Source of the DNA: Thiocapsa rosea | GTDB taxonomy: Bacteria; Pseudomonadota; Gammaproteobacteria; Chromatiales; Chromatiaceae | Direction: 5' to 3' | Length of the DNA: 64,000 bases | NCBI RefSeq assembly: GCF_003634315.1 | Contig: NZ_RBXL01000001.1 | Coordinates: forward strand, 4,444,501-4,508,500 | Shown here: positions 41,406-51,346 of the stretch, one piece after another | Layout of the letters: each line of letters opens with the position of its first letter | Numbering within the stretch: position 1 is the first letter of the stretch | Position numbers and translations under genes: made by a program | The notes under the pieces: model-generated | Databases searched by the model: none | Told to the model about the DNA's origin: nothing | What the model saw: only the letters and a program-made list of their open reading frames with translations

Positions 41406-44400
41406 ATGAGAAGGCCCGTGCCGATTCGCCAGGCGGTCATGTTGCTCCTGATCGCGGCGTCGGCGGGGCCGTTCCCGGCCCCGGCCCAGGCCATCGATGC
41501 CTCCCGCGCACCGCCGCGCTTTCTCGGCAACGACTCGATCCTGCCCTATATCCGGGTCGAGGATGGCCAGCCGAGCGGTCTGCGGGTCGATCTCACCCGT
41601 GCGCCGGTCCAGGGCGTCTCCCTGGTCGAGCCGGCCAAGGAAGTCCTTTACGTGAGCCGGGAACCAGGGAACCGCCTGATCCTGATGGGGGCTGGGTCCA
41701 TCATCCTGCTCCTCGTAGCCTCTACCGTCATCGCCCTGGCTCAAGTGTTCAAACTCAGGAAGGCGAACCGCCTGTTGGCCGAGCGCGAGCGGGCCCTGGT
41801 GCCCATCCAGGCGCTGCGCGAGAGCGAGGCACGCTTGCAGCTGGGCCTGCGAGTCGCCGGCCTGGGGCTGGCTGAGATCGACTACGCAACCGGCACCTGT
41901 CACCTCACGGCCAAGGCCGCCCAACTGTTCGGGCTGGGCAAGGACGCGCTGTCCGTCACGCGCGAGACGGTGCACGCCACCTTCCATCCGGAGGATCGCG
42001 GGCACCTGCTGGCCCTGATCGCGGAGTGCTTGGACCCGAGCGGGCCAGGCTTCTTCGACCTGGATCACCGCGTGGTCCTGCCCGGCGGCCGGATTCGCTG
42101 GCTGCGTGTGCGCAAGCAAGTGATCTTCGATGACGAGGAGCCGGCACGCGCCATGCTGGCGGCCCTCGATGTCACTCCAGAGCATGCCGCGGCCGACGTC
42201 TTACGCGACGGCGAGCGGTTCAAACAGGCCGTGCTTGACGCGATGCCCAGCGAGGTGGCGGTGCTCGACCGGGATGGAGTGATCGTCTCGGTCAACGCAC
42301 CTTGGCGGCACTTCGCTCTAAAGAACGGTCCGCGGCCCGGCGAGCCCGCACCTCGCACCGGTATCGGTACCAATTATCTCGAGATTTGCGCCACCGCCCG
42401 CGGCGACTCCGCTGAAGGCGCGAACCGCACGGCGGCAGGCATCCGGGCCGTCATGGCCGGCGAGGCCGATCAGTTCCGCGTTGACTACCCCTGCCACAGC
42501 CGGGACCAGCAGTTCTGGTACACCCTGACTGTCAGCCCCTTGCAGCGCCGGGACGGCAGCGTGGTGCTGGTGCATACCGACATCAGCGAGCGGAAGCGCT
42601 CCGAGCAGGCGTTGCGCCGGAGCGAGCGGCGCTACCGCACCCTGATCGAGGCGACCAGCGCCGTCACCTGGTCCTGTCCGCCGTCGGGGCTGCAGGTCGA
42701 GCCGCAGCCGGACTGGATGGCTTTCACCGGCCAGAGCGCCGAGGACATGCTCGGGGCGGGCTGGACGGGCGCGGTACATCCTCAAGACCGTGCAACGGCG
42801 GCGCGGGGCTGGACGGATGCGGTGAGGCGTGGCGAACCGTTCGCGAACGAGCAACGCATTCGCCGCCATGACGGCGAATGGCGCTGGATGAGCGTGCATG
42901 CGGCGCCGATCTGCGATTGCGACGGACAGGTGGTCGAGTGGATCGGCATGAATCTGGATGTGACCGAGCGCAAGACTGCCGAGGAGGCGCTCAAGCGCGA
43001 GCGCGTCCTCCTGCAGGGCATCTTCGACTCCATCCCCGTGCTCCTGGTGCTCTGGGATCCGCGCCTCAAGCGCTTCAGGCTGAACCGTCAGGCCGAGACG
43101 GTCCTGGGCTGGTCAAGCGCAGAAGCGAACGAGGGTGACTTCATGGTCAGGGTCTATCCGGACCCGGGCTATCGCGCCGAGGTCTCCGTCTATATGCAGT
43201 CGCTGCGGCCCAGCTTCCACGAGTGGCGCTGCATGACCAAGGGCGGGGAGGAGGTGCCCATCGAGTGGGCCAACGTGCGTCTGCGTGACGACACGGCGAT
43301 CGGGATCGGCGTCGATCTGCGCCCCCGCAAACAGGCCGAGGCGGCGCTGCGGGCGAGCGAGACGAAGTACCGCACCCTGTTCGAGAACATGGCCGAGGAG
43401 GTGCACTTCTGGCAGGTCGTCCGGGACGACTCCGGCGCTATCGAGACCTGGCGTCTGATCGACGTCAATCCCCCGGCCCTCGCGAGCTGGGGGCGGCCGA
43501 CGGCCGAGGAAATCAGGGGCAAGACCACCGACGAGATCTTTGGTCCCGGCGCGACGGCGCATCACCTACCCGTAGTCCGCCAGATCATGCGCGACGGCGT
43601 GCCGCACTCCTTCGAGGACTATTTCCCGCATCTGGACAAGTACTTCCGCTTGACGAGCGTCCCGCTCGGGGAGCAGTTCATCACCACCGGTGCGGACATC
43701 ACCGCCATCAAACGTGCCGAGCGGGCGCTGCTGCACTCCCGCGAGGGCTTGAGTCGGCTGGCCGAGGCTTCACTCGCGGTCATGGCCAAGACCGATCTCG
43801 GGGCGATGCTGGAGGCCATCGCCGAGGCCGCGCTTACGCTCACAGGCGCGCGGCTCGCCATCTGCGGCTACGGCCTCGGTGAGGCCCACATCCTGGTCGA
43901 ACGCGCGGCGCGCAGTGCGGATGCACCAGCCTGTCCGCCGGGGGTGATGTTCCGACCCGACCCGGGCGGCGTTCACCTATCCCTGCTCGAGGGAGCCGTG
44001 TCGCTGCGGCTCTCCGACCGGGAGCTGCACGCACATCCCCGGTGGCAGGAGCTTCCGCAGGGGCATGCGCCCTTGCGCGGACTGCTCGGTGTCCCTCTGT
44101 CGGCACGCAACGGCGCGCCGAGCGGGGTGATCTTGGTCACCGACAAGGTGCAGGGGAACTTCGAGGCCGAGGACGAGGCGCTGCTGGGGCAGCTCGCCAC
44201 CGTGGCCTCGCTGGCGCTGCAGCACGTCGAGGCGCGCCTCGCGCTCGAGGAGGCCGACCGGCGCAAGGACCGGTTCATCGCCATGCTCGGGCACGAGCTG
44301 CGCAATCCACTCGCCCCGATTCGCAACAGTCTGGCGATCCTCGAGCTGACGCCGCCGGGCGGCGAGCTATGCCGGCAGGCGCAGTCGATGATCGACAGGC

Positions 44401-45374
44401 AGGTCAGACACCTCACCCGTCTGGTCGACGACCTGCTCGACATCACCCGAATCGCGCGCGGAAAGATCACACTTCAGCGCGAGCCGTTGGAGCTCTGCGC
44501 GCTGCTCAGGTGCGCGGTGGACGACTATCGCGACGTCCTCGCCGAGAGCCGGATCGCCCTTGAGCTCAGGCTTCCCGAGGAGGCGCTGTGGATGAGCGCC
44601 GACCGCACCCGCCTCGTTCAGGTGATCGGCAACCTGCTCAGCAACGCCGGGAAGTTCACGCCGCCCGGAGGTCGGATCCAGGTCTCGCTCGCGCAGGACC
44701 GGGCGCTCGGGCAGGCGATCCTGAAGGTGTGCGACACCGGCATCGGGATCGCGCCGGAGATGCTGCCGCGGGTCTTCGAGCCCTTCGTGCAGGCCGACAC
44801 CACGCTCGAGCGCAGCCGCGGCGGACTCGGTCTGGGACTCGCCACGGTGAAGGGGCTCATCGAGATGCACGGGGGCCGCGTGCAGGTGGCGAGCGCGGGA
44901 CTCGGTTCGGGCACCGAGCTGACGCTGCAGCTCCCCCTTGAGGGGGCCGCGCGTCCTGCAGAGACGTCAACCGAGAGACGCGCTCCGAACGGTGCGCGGC
45001 GGCACATCCTCGTCATCGAGGACAACCCCGATGCCGCCGAGAGCCTGCGCCTGCTGCTCGCGCTCGCCGGCCACCGCGTCGAGCTCGCCTGCTCAGGCCC
45101 CGAGGGGCTCGAGAAGGCCCGGGCACTCGGCCCGGACCTGATCCTCTGCGATATCGGCCTGCCCGGGATGGACGGCTATGCGGTCGCGCGCACGTTGCGC
45201 CTGGACCCTACGCGCCGGGCCGCGACGCTCGTGGCCCTCTCTGGTTACGCGGCGCCGGAAGACGTCGCCAAGGCCGTCGCAGCAGGATTCGACGCCCACC
45301 TCGCCAAGCCACTGAGCCTGGAGAAGCTCGAAGCACTGCTCGGGGATGACACCCGAGGCGGAGGCGTCTCGTGA
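41406..45374 (+). CDS. hybrid sensor histidine kinase with multiple PAS, GAF and receiver domains
   Basis: A 1322-aa membrane-linked signalling protein. After a signal peptide, only about 40 residues resemble a periplasmic binding-protein sensor (FLGNDSILPYIRVEDGQPSG). A membrane span (LILMGAGSIILLLVASTVIA, about residues 95-117) follows, suggesting that most of the sensor was deleted. Then come about five PAS modules (residues ~140-780), a GAF domain (~790-940), HisKA with GHELRNPLAP, HATPase with NLLSNAGKF, DTGIGI and GLGLGLATVKGL, and a C-terminal receiver (VIEDNPDAAESLR, phospho-Asp in LILCDIGLPGMDG, Lys in HLAKPLS). No output regulator is adjacent, so it probably phosphorelays to a distant partner. 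Confidence 0.92.
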   Translation: MRRPVPIRQAVMLLLIAASAGPFPAPAQAIDASRAPPRFLGNDSILPYIRVEDGQPSGLRVDLTRAPVQGVSLVEPAKEVLYVSREPGNRLILMGAGSIILLLVASTVIALAQVFKLRKANRLLAERERALVPIQALRESEARLQLGLRVAGLGLAEIDYATGTCHLTAKAAQLFGLGKDALSVTRETVHATFHPEDRGHLLALIAECLDPSGPGFFDLDHRVVLPGGRIRWLRVRKQVIFDDEEPARAMLAALDVTPEHAAADVLRDGERFKQAVLDAMPSEVAVLDRDGVIVSVNAPWRHFALKNGPRPGEPAPRTGIGTNYLEICATARGDSAEGANRTAAGIRAVMAGEADQFRVDYPCHSRDQQFWYTLTVSPLQRRDGSVVLVHTDISERKRSEQALRRSERRYRTLIEATSAVTWSCPPSGLQVEPQPDWMAFTGQSAEDMLGAGWTGAVHPQDRATAARGWTDAVRRGEPFANEQRIRRHDGEWRWMSVHAAPICDCDGQVVEWIGMNLDVTERKTAEEALKRERVLLQGIFDSIPVLLVLWDPRLKRFRLNRQAETVLGWSSAEANEGDFMVRVYPDPGYRAEVSVYMQSLRPSFHEWRCMTKGGEEVPIEWANVRLRDDTAIGIGVDLRPRKQAEAALRASETKYRTLFENMAEEVHFWQVVRDDSGAIETWRLIDVNPPALASWGRPTAEEIRGKTTDEIFGPGATAHHLPVVRQIMRDGVPHSFEDYFPHLDKYFRLTSVPLGEQFITTGADITAIKRAERALLHSREGLSRLAEASLAVMAKTDLGAMLEAIAEAALTLTGARLAICGYGLGEAHILVERAARSADAPACPPGVMFRPDPGGVHLSLLEGAVSLRLSDRELHAHPRWQELPQGHAPLRGLLGVPLSARNGAPSGVILVTDKVQGNFEAEDEALLGQLATVASLALQHVEARLALEEADRRKDRFIAMLGHELRNPLAPIRNSLAILELTPPGGELCRQAQSMIDRQVRHLTRLVDDLLDITRIARGKITLQREPLELCALLRCAVDDYRDVLAESRIALELRLPEEALWMSADRTRLVQVIGNLLSNAGKFTPPGGRIQVSLAQDRALGQAILKVCDTGIGIAPEMLPRVFEPFVQADTTLERSRGGLGLGLATVKGLIEMHGGRVQVASAGLGSGTELTLQLPLEGAARPAETSTERRAPNGARRHILVIEDNPDAAESLRLLLALAGHRVELACSGPEGLEKARALGPDLILCDIGLPGMDGYAVARTLRLDPTRRAATLVALSGYAAPEDVAKAVAAGFDAHLAKPLSLEKLEALLGDDTRGGGVS

Positions 45375-45497
45375 AGAGCGGGCAGGTGACCCGCGCCGTT
45401 TCGACCTCCTGCAGGCCGCAACGCCGGTGGATTGTCAGGGGTCCGCCCCGCACGATTGCACCATCATCTCCACCATCTCAAACACCTGCAGGCTTGA

Positions 45498-45854
45498 TCA
45501 ACCACCTGCAGGCTTGACGCGTACGGCGGGTTTATCGTCGTCCGGGGGGCCGGCCAGCGGCGAGCCGGCTTTCCAGGTCAGCAGGCGATAAGCACCGTCG
45601 GACGTCGGACGCAACAGGCCGACCCAGCCTTTCCCCCAATCGATGCGGGCGGATCCGTCCTCTTGCGTCCAAGTTCCGCTGCTGCGGTAGTCGCCGATCT
45701 GCTCGGTGGCGATGCCGCCCGGCAGGAGCCCGATGACGATCGGGGTATCGGGTCGCGACAGACTGGGCGCGGACCAGATTCCCTCCAGCGCCTCGTCGGC
45801 AGCCACGACAGCGGTAAGGAGCAGCAACAGGAAGGCAAGAACAGGACGCGACAT
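45498..45854 (-). CDS. small secreted protein of unknown function
   Basis: A 118-aa protein with a clear signal peptide (MSRPVLAFLLLLLTAVVAADE). The mature part is beta-rich (LEGIWSAPSLSRPDTPIVIG, GDYRSSGTWTQEDGSARIDW), recalling small lipocalin-like domains, but I cannot assign a family. The start ATG 45854 has GAGGTG upstream; a longer frame to 46139 has no such support. It is isolated, and convergent with the histidine kinase. Confidence 0.65.
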   Translation of the reverse strand: MSRPVLAFLLLLLTAVVAADEALEGIWSAPSLSRPDTPIVIGLLPGGIATEQIGDYRSSGTWTQEDGSARIDWGKGWVGLLRPTSDGAYRLLTWKAGSPLAGPPDDDKPAVRVKPAGG

Positions 45855-46150
45855 CGGACACCTCGAGGATGGGGATGCGGAAACGGCCCGGCAGAGACGA
45901 ATGCACGACATGTGCAACCACGCCCTGGACCAGTCTCCCTGAGTCACCCTTAGGGTAGCAAAATCCACGCGATCGCCTACACAAGGCGCATTCCGGAAAC
46001 TGTCTTCCCATCGTCGGCGCAACCACGGGTATGGAATCTTCCGGAAATCGCCTAATATCAGACGCAGAGATGCAGCATGGCCTCCATCGGGCCAACCACA
46101 CGCCGCGTCGATCGTTTTTCTCTCCTTTGAGCCCCTCACATTTGCCGTAG

Positions 46151-47038
46151 ATGATCAAAGCTCACTCTCAACGCGTGTTGCAGCCGTACTCGGCTCAAGT
46201 GCAAATCGCTGAATCCGATCATGCGCGAGCACTTTCGATGGATGGCGATGTGTGGGAGTTTCAGTTTATCTATGCAAACAATCGCAGCGCGAAAGCGAGC
46301 GTCGGTCGACAGCAAGGCCGCTTTATCAGGGCTGCGCACATCAGGCATTGCGATCTCAAACGGGTGATCGAAAATCCTGTCACGGAAGATGGCCGCGTGG
46401 ACCAACGCATACTGGAGTTGGCGACGTTTCTGATCGGAGCACGACTGCCCTTCGAGGCCGCCGATCGCTATGAGTACTGGCTCCTTGATCCTAAAGACTG
46501 TTCGCCGCTCGCTTTGATCTTCTCGTGTGTCGACTCCTCGGAGATGGCGTCGTTTCCGAAACTCACTGATTGGGCCGCGCTCCCGGCCGCCGTGATGCCG
46601 ATCGAAACGAGTGAGGCGGAGCGCAGCAGCTCATATGGGCCCGTGAACTACCGGTTGGAACGATGTGTCGCAGAACGGGCGGGTACCAAACCGAGAGCGC
46701 AATGGTTCACCCGGAGGTACAACGAGAGCGAGGATTTCCCCCCTTTCTTAGTCCGCGAGGACTGGGAAAACGACGAACATCGGGATCTTTGTCGCCGTTA
46801 TCTGCATCGACAAGCCCCCCGTTTGCTGATGCTGCATGGAGTCATTCCTGAGGAACGGCGCAGAATGGAGTTGGCGGCACGGGCGAACGCGCTGGACGTG
46901 GCGCGCTTCTATCCGCTTTATCCGGAAATCGCCGATAACGACGTGATGGATAAGATCCGCATCGAAGCTCGGCTTCGGTTGGCCGCAGGGGAGACATCCT
47001 ATGCGATGGGACGCCGGGATGGTGTTCTGTACCAGTGA
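46151..47038 (+). CDS. hypothetical protein
   Basis: A 295-aa soluble protein with no signal peptide, membrane span or motif that I recognise. It is rich in charged residues and aromatic pairs (YANNRSAKASVGRQQGRFIR, FLIGARLPFEAADRYEYWLL, LDVARFYPLYPEIADNDVMD). It stands alone before the apr promoter region. Base composition is slightly less GC-rich than the neighbours. It is probably a real gene, because the frame is long and codon use is regular. Confidence 0.6.
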   Translation: MIKAHSQRVLQPYSAQVQIAESDHARALSMDGDVWEFQFIYANNRSAKASVGRQQGRFIRAAHIRHCDLKRVIENPVTEDGRVDQRILELATFLIGARLPFEAADRYEYWLLDPKDCSPLALIFSCVDSSEMASFPKLTDWAALPAAVMPIETSEAERSSSYGPVNYRLERCVAERAGTKPRAQWFTRRYNESEDFPPFLVREDWENDEHRDLCRRYLHRQAPRLLMLHGVIPEERRRMELAARANALDVARFYPLYPEIADNDVMDKIRIEARLRLAAGETSYAMGRRDGVLYQ

Positions 47039-47496
47039 TACGGTTGCCTCCGAAATCTCCACGTTGCACTGCAGCATCGGCAAGACGCCGATGCGCGCAT
47101 ATCATGAATTGCGCTGAGCGTCAAGGCTGTAGATATCCCAAACAGGTCTTTCACCTGCGGCCCGGTTAACGCAAGGCGGCAAGCAGGGCAACGCGAACAA
47201 ATCGCAAAAAGCCTTTAAAAAACAAAACATCAAGAGCGCGTGCGATATCGCAGCTCGCGCCAGCCTCATAAGAATCAGTTATGAGCGCCGAAAATGTCTG
47301 AGTCGCGTAGCATGTGCTGAAACGCTTATACTCTGAAGACCATGTCGCGGAAGGCGTCGCAACGGAGCCGATTTTCCGATGGGGCGGTTGGATGTCCGTT
47401 CCTTCGGCGTAGCCAGTCGACCTGATGCGGGGGCGGATCGGGTCACCGTTTCCTCGAGGTAGCCGAGGTCCATTCATAATTTGGAGTCACCATCCA
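47039..47496. other. apr upstream region
   Basis: The 458 bp before aprM contain an A+T-richer stretch (47190-47290, with TTTAAAAAACAAAACATC) likely to hold the apr promoter. There is a GGAG site 11 nt before the aprM ATG. No gene or terminator was recognised. Confidence 0.45.
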
Positions 47497-48360
47497 ATGA
47501 TCGCAAGTAATCCTTTCGCGATTTTGTCCGAGAGCCTTTCACTTGATCCAGGCGTCATGCAAGCGTACGTCGTTCTGATGGTCCTTCTGGTCATCGGCGG
47601 CACACTGCTCGACGTTGTCCATAAGAAGAGTGCCAAGTACTTTTTCGAGAAGGGGCAGTCGCTGAAGAAGATCGCCAAGCGCGAGGTCGGCGGTGGAGAG
47701 AAGATCGGCATCGCCATGAGTACGGTGGCGAATGAGGTGTTGACCTCGAGCGAGTTCAAGAATCAAGACCGGCGTATCTCGCACCTGTTCACCATGTATG
47801 GCTTCGTCTTCTTCGTGATCACCACGGCCGTGATGATCTTCGGCCTGCCCGTCGCCGCAGGCGAGGGCTCGGGCCTGACGCCTCTACTGTGGCATCTGGG
47901 CGCCCTGTCGATCTGCATCGGCGGCTACTGGTTCTGGTTCAAGATCCGCGTCGATGTGCGCTCCGAGGGTAACGCGTGGCACAACGTGCACCAGTCCGAC
48001 ATCTTCATTGTCTCCCTCTTGCTGATGGCGACCTTTGCGCTGATCTGGTCCTTCCTGCAGGCGGTCGCAGGCGCGACTGCGGTGCTGAGCGTCCTCGCAT
48101 TCATCGTCTTCATCGTCGCGGCTACCACGCTGTTCAGCACCATCCTGTGGTCGAAGTTCGCACACATGTTCTTCAAGCCCGCGGCGGCGTTCCAAAAGAA
48201 GGTGGCGGTTGCGGACGGATCCCGCGACAAGCTGCCCGAGATTCCCGATCTGTCGAGCGCCGAGTGCAAAGAGCGCTACCCGGACATCCCGGAGTATATG
48301 GGCGCGAATCCGCCGAACATGGGGCTCGGCATCAAGCGCGAAGCTCCGGCCCACTATTGA
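47497..48360 (+). CDS. aprM: adenylylsulfate reductase membrane anchor AprM
   Basis: A 287-aa membrane protein that in some purple sulfur bacteria and sulfur oxidisers anchors AprBA to the quinone pool. The hydrophobic segments (AYVVLMVLLVIGGTLLDVV, LFTMYGFVFFVITTAVMIFG, FIVSLLLMATFALIWSFLQA, VLSVLAFIVFIVAATTLFST) resemble the HdrE/NarI-type cytochrome b fold. Conserved His residues occur in RISHLFTMYG and NVHQSDIF. It is directly followed by aprB and aprA, confirming the assignment. Confidence 0.92.
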   Translation: MIASNPFAILSESLSLDPGVMQAYVVLMVLLVIGGTLLDVVHKKSAKYFFEKGQSLKKIAKREVGGGEKIGIAMSTVANEVLTSSEFKNQDRRISHLFTMYGFVFFVITTAVMIFGLPVAAGEGSGLTPLLWHLGALSICIGGYWFWFKIRVDVRSEGNAWHNVHQSDIFIVSLLLMATFALIWSFLQAVAGATAVLSVLAFIVFIVAATTLFSTILWSKFAHMFFKPAAAFQKKVAVADGSRDKLPEIPDLSSAECKERYPDIPEYMGANPPNMGLGIKREAPAHY

Positions 48361-48399
48361 TCTCGAGCTGCGAGCTCTAGCCACGAAGAGGAAACGAAT

Positions 48400-48882
48400 A
48401 TGCCAACCTTCGTCTACATGACGCGCTGTGACGGTTGCGGCCAATGTGTCGACATCTGCCCCTCGGATATCATGCACATCGATCCGGTGGTGCGCCGCGC
48501 TTACAACATCGAGCCCAACATGTGCTGGGAGTGCTACTCCTGCGTGAAGGCGTGTCCGCACAACGCCATCGACGTCCGCGGCTACGCGGATTTTGCCCCG
48601 CTCGGCCACTCGGTCCGGGTCCAACGCGACGAGGAGAAGGGTGTCATCGCCTGGCGGATCATCTTCCGCAATGGCGAAAAGGACATGAATCTCCTGGCCC
48701 CGATCACGACGAAGCCTTGGGGCAAGCACATTCCGCAGTTGGCGGACGTTCCGTCTCCCAGTCAGGACATGCGCGACAGCGAGCTTCTGTTCAACGAGCC
48801 GAAATACATCCGATTCGATGACGGTGGTCTGCACACGCTCGAGAAGGCCGGGCTCCAACTGAAAGTAGGGGTGTACGAATAA
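48400..48882 (+). CDS. aprB: adenylylsulfate reductase beta subunit AprB
   Basis: A 160-aa iron-sulfur subunit that passes electrons between AprA and its partner. Two [4Fe-4S] motifs are present, CDGCGQCVDICP and CWECYSCVKACP. A C-terminal tail (DSELLFNEPKYIRFDDGGLH) wraps around AprA in known structures. The stop codon overlaps the aprA ATG (TAATG). In purple sulfur bacteria the complex runs oxidatively, making APS from sulfite and AMP during sulfide and thiosulfate oxidation. Confidence 0.97.
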   Translation: MPTFVYMTRCDGCGQCVDICPSDIMHIDPVVRRAYNIEPNMCWECYSCVKACPHNAIDVRGYADFAPLGHSVRVQRDEEKGVIAWRIIFRNGEKDMNLLAPITTKPWGKHIPQLADVPSPSQDMRDSELLFNEPKYIRFDDGGLHTLEKAGLQLKVGVYE

Positions 48883-50765
48883 TGGCTTACAAGACAGTCG
48901 TTGAGGACGGCATCGACGTCCTGGTGTGCGGTGCAGGACTGGGCGGCACAGGTGCTGCGTTCGAGGCCCGCTACTGGGGTAAAGATAAAAAGATCGTGGT
49001 TGCCGAGAAGGCGAACATCGATCGCTCCGGCGCGGTGGCCCAGGGTCTGTATGCCATCAACTGCTACATGGGCACCCGGTTCGGCGAGAATAACCCGGAA
49101 GACCATGTTCGCTACGCGCGCATCGACCTGATGGGCATGGTCCGCGAGGACCTCCTGTTCGATATGGCGCGCCACGTGGACTCGACGGTGCACCAGTTCG
49201 AGGAATGGGGCCTGCCGTTGATGCGCAACCCGAAGACGGGTGCGTATCAGCGCGAAGGGCGCTGGCAGATCATGATTCATGGCGAGTCGTACAAGCCGAT
49301 CGTCGCCGAGGCGGCCAAGAAGTCCGCTGACCAGGTCTTCAACCGGGTCTGCATCACCCATCTGTTGATGGACGAAGCCAAGGAAAACCGCGTTGCCGGC
49401 GCCGTCGGGTTCAACGTGCGCACCGGCAACTACCACGTCTTCAAGTCCAAGACGGTGGTCGTCGCGGCAGGCGGTGCCTCCAACATCTTCAAGCCACGCT
49501 CCGTCGGCGAAGGTGCCGGCCGCGTGTGGTACGCACCTTGGTCGTCGGGCTCCGCCTATGGCCTGATGATCGGTGCCGGTGCAAAGATGACCCAGATGGA
49601 GAACAGGATCGTTCTCGCCCGCTTCAAGGACGGATACGGTCCGGTCGGTGCGTACTTCCTGCACCTGAAAACCTACACGCAAAACGGCATGGGCGAAGAG
49701 TACGAATCCAAGTGGTTCCCGGCCTTGGAGAAAATGGTCGGTAAGCGCTACCTGGATGTGGAGGCGTCGCACCTGTCGCATCGCCCGATTCCCACCTGTC
49801 TGCGGAATCACGCGTTCATCAACGAGGTGAACGCCGGCCGCGGTCCGATCCACATGGTGACCATGGAGGCGTTCCAGGATCCGCATCTCGAAGAGATCGG
49901 CTGGCACAACTTCTTGGGCATGACCGTCGGCCAGGCCGTATTGTGGGCAGCGACGGATGTCGACCCGAAGTATGAGAATCCGGAGCTGACGACCTCCGAG
50001 CCCTACGTGATGGGTTCGCATGCCACCGGGTGCGGCGCTTGGTGCTCAGGTCCCGAAGACATCTCCCCACCGGATTATTTCTGGGGCTACAACCGCATGA
50101 CCACGGTGGAAGGTCTGTTCGGTGCGGGCGACGCTGTCGGTGGCACACCGCACGCCTTCTCGTCCGGTTCCTTCACCGAAGGCCGGCTCGCGGCCAAGGC
50201 GGCCTGCAAGTACATCGATGACGGGAAGGGCGAGGGCATCCGCGTCTCCGACGAGCAGATCAATCGTCGCAAGGAAGAGATCTACAAGCCGATGGAGCAC
50301 TACAAGGTCTATCGGAACGAGATCACCGCCGGTTCGGTCAACCCGCACTACATCAACCCGCGTCAGGGTCTGGATCGTCTGCAGAAGCTGATGGACGAGT
50401 ATTGCGGCGGGGTCACGGTCAGCTACATGACCAACGAGAAGCTGCTGAATATCGGGCTTAAAAAGCTCAAGCTTCTGGAAGAGGACCTTGAAAAGATTGC
50501 CGCGGAGAATATCCACGAGCTGCTGCGGGCCTGGGAGCTGAAGCATCGTCACCTCACCTCCGAGGCGGTCATGCATCACACGCTGTTCCGAAAGGAAACC
50601 CGCTGGCCCGGATACTACTATCGCGGTGACGTGATGAAGGTGGATGACGAGAACTGGCATGTGCTCACGGTCTCCCGTCGGGATCCCGAGACCGGCGAGT
50701 ACACCATGGAGAAGGCGCCGTTGTACCACTTGATCGATGACAAGCCAGAGGCGAAGGCTGCGTAA
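48882..50765 (+). CDS. aprA: adenylylsulfate reductase alpha subunit AprA
   Basis: A 627-aa FAD-containing catalytic subunit of the fumarate reductase/succinate dehydrogenase flavoprotein superfamily. The FAD-binding start is VLVCGAGLGGTGAAFEARYW. Other characteristic blocks are QGLYAINCYMGTRFGENNPE, VVVAAGGASNIFKPRS, RPIPTCLRNHAFINEVNAGR and GAGDAVGGTPHAFSSGSFTE. The length is normal. It ends the aprMBA operon; the next plus-strand gene starts 225 bp later. Confidence 0.97.
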   Translation: MAYKTVVEDGIDVLVCGAGLGGTGAAFEARYWGKDKKIVVAEKANIDRSGAVAQGLYAINCYMGTRFGENNPEDHVRYARIDLMGMVREDLLFDMARHVDSTVHQFEEWGLPLMRNPKTGAYQREGRWQIMIHGESYKPIVAEAAKKSADQVFNRVCITHLLMDEAKENRVAGAVGFNVRTGNYHVFKSKTVVVAAGGASNIFKPRSVGEGAGRVWYAPWSSGSAYGLMIGAGAKMTQMENRIVLARFKDGYGPVGAYFLHLKTYTQNGMGEEYESKWFPALEKMVGKRYLDVEASHLSHRPIPTCLRNHAFINEVNAGRGPIHMVTMEAFQDPHLEEIGWHNFLGMTVGQAVLWAATDVDPKYENPELTTSEPYVMGSHATGCGAWCSGPEDISPPDYFWGYNRMTTVEGLFGAGDAVGGTPHAFSSGSFTEGRLAAKAACKYIDDGKGEGIRVSDEQINRRKEEIYKPMEHYKVYRNEITAGSVNPHYINPRQGLDRLQKLMDEYCGGVTVSYMTNEKLLNIGLKKLKLLEEDLEKIAAENIHELLRAWELKHRHLTSEAVMHHTLFRKETRWPGYYYRGDVMKVDDENWHVLTVSRRDPETGEYTMEKAPLYHLIDDKPEAKAA

Positions 50766-50990
50766 GCCTTTGCGAAGAAAGCCGGGGCCTCGGGAATCGG
50801 GGCCTCGGACGTCTTCTCGCGGTTTTCCCATGCGTGTTGGACGAGTGCCGGGCGAAGCGTCATGTGCGCTTGCGTCGTTGCCAAAGATTAGGTATGGCGT
50901 TTATCGAGAGGGTTGCATCGCTGTAAAGCCAGCGGTTTCAGCTCGAGTTCGTCACAAGATTGCCAAGACGTACACCGATGGCGATGCGAA

Positions 50991-51341
50991 ATGAATATCA
51001 ACGATAAGTCCGACGAGGAAATCCTCGAGATCGCCCATCCGATGTGGGACGAGTTGGTGCAGTACTCCAACAAAGGTCAATACGGCAAGTTCATCAGGAA
51101 GTTCTCCTATGAGCTGCTGCTCGGTTTAAATGAGGTCGAGCTTGGTAAGCAGTTCGCGCATAGCGAATTGTCGCGGAACCTGGTCGAAGAGCGAGACTTC
51201 CTTGGGCTCATTCGGCGTGGCGAGCATGTGACCGTTCTCTATCGTATGCGCAGTACGACGAAGGAGGGGGAGTGGCTGGGAAGAATGGTTCTCGGCTATG
51301 AGAAAGGTGAGGTCCGTATCTTCGCCGTGTCGATTTTCTGA
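50991..51341 (+). CDS. small hypothetical protein
   Basis: A 116-aa soluble protein reading MNINDKSDEEILEIAHPMWD, KFIRKFSYELLLGLNEVELG and VTVLYRMRSTTKEGEWLGRM. It looks like a single alpha/beta (possibly cystatin-like) domain, but I cannot assign a family. The start ATG 50991 is chosen because the 26 codons before it are Ser/Cys-rich. It precedes the FKBP gene by 5 bp, so the two are probably co-translated. Its place after apr suggests a role in sulfur or redox metabolism, which is only inference. Confidence 0.65.
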   Translation: MNINDKSDEEILEIAHPMWDELVQYSNKGQYGKFIRKFSYELLLGLNEVELGKQFAHSELSRNLVEERDFLGLIRRGEHVTVLYRMRSTTKEGEWLGRMVLGYEKGEVRIFAVSIF

Positions 51342-51346
51342 GCATC

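Noticed and set aside
41139-42185. Long minus-strand frames inside the histidine kinase and elsewhere
   Set aside because: They are Gln/Arg/His-rich, have no family motifs and lie opposite well-supported genes.
45483-45515. Direct repeat CACCTGCAGGCTTGA (two copies)
   Set aside because: Two short copies about 20 bp apart in the kinase downstream region; too short to interpret.
50766-50830. Terminator after aprA
   Set aside because: The GGGGCCTCGG units are direct, not inverted, repeats and no T-run follows.
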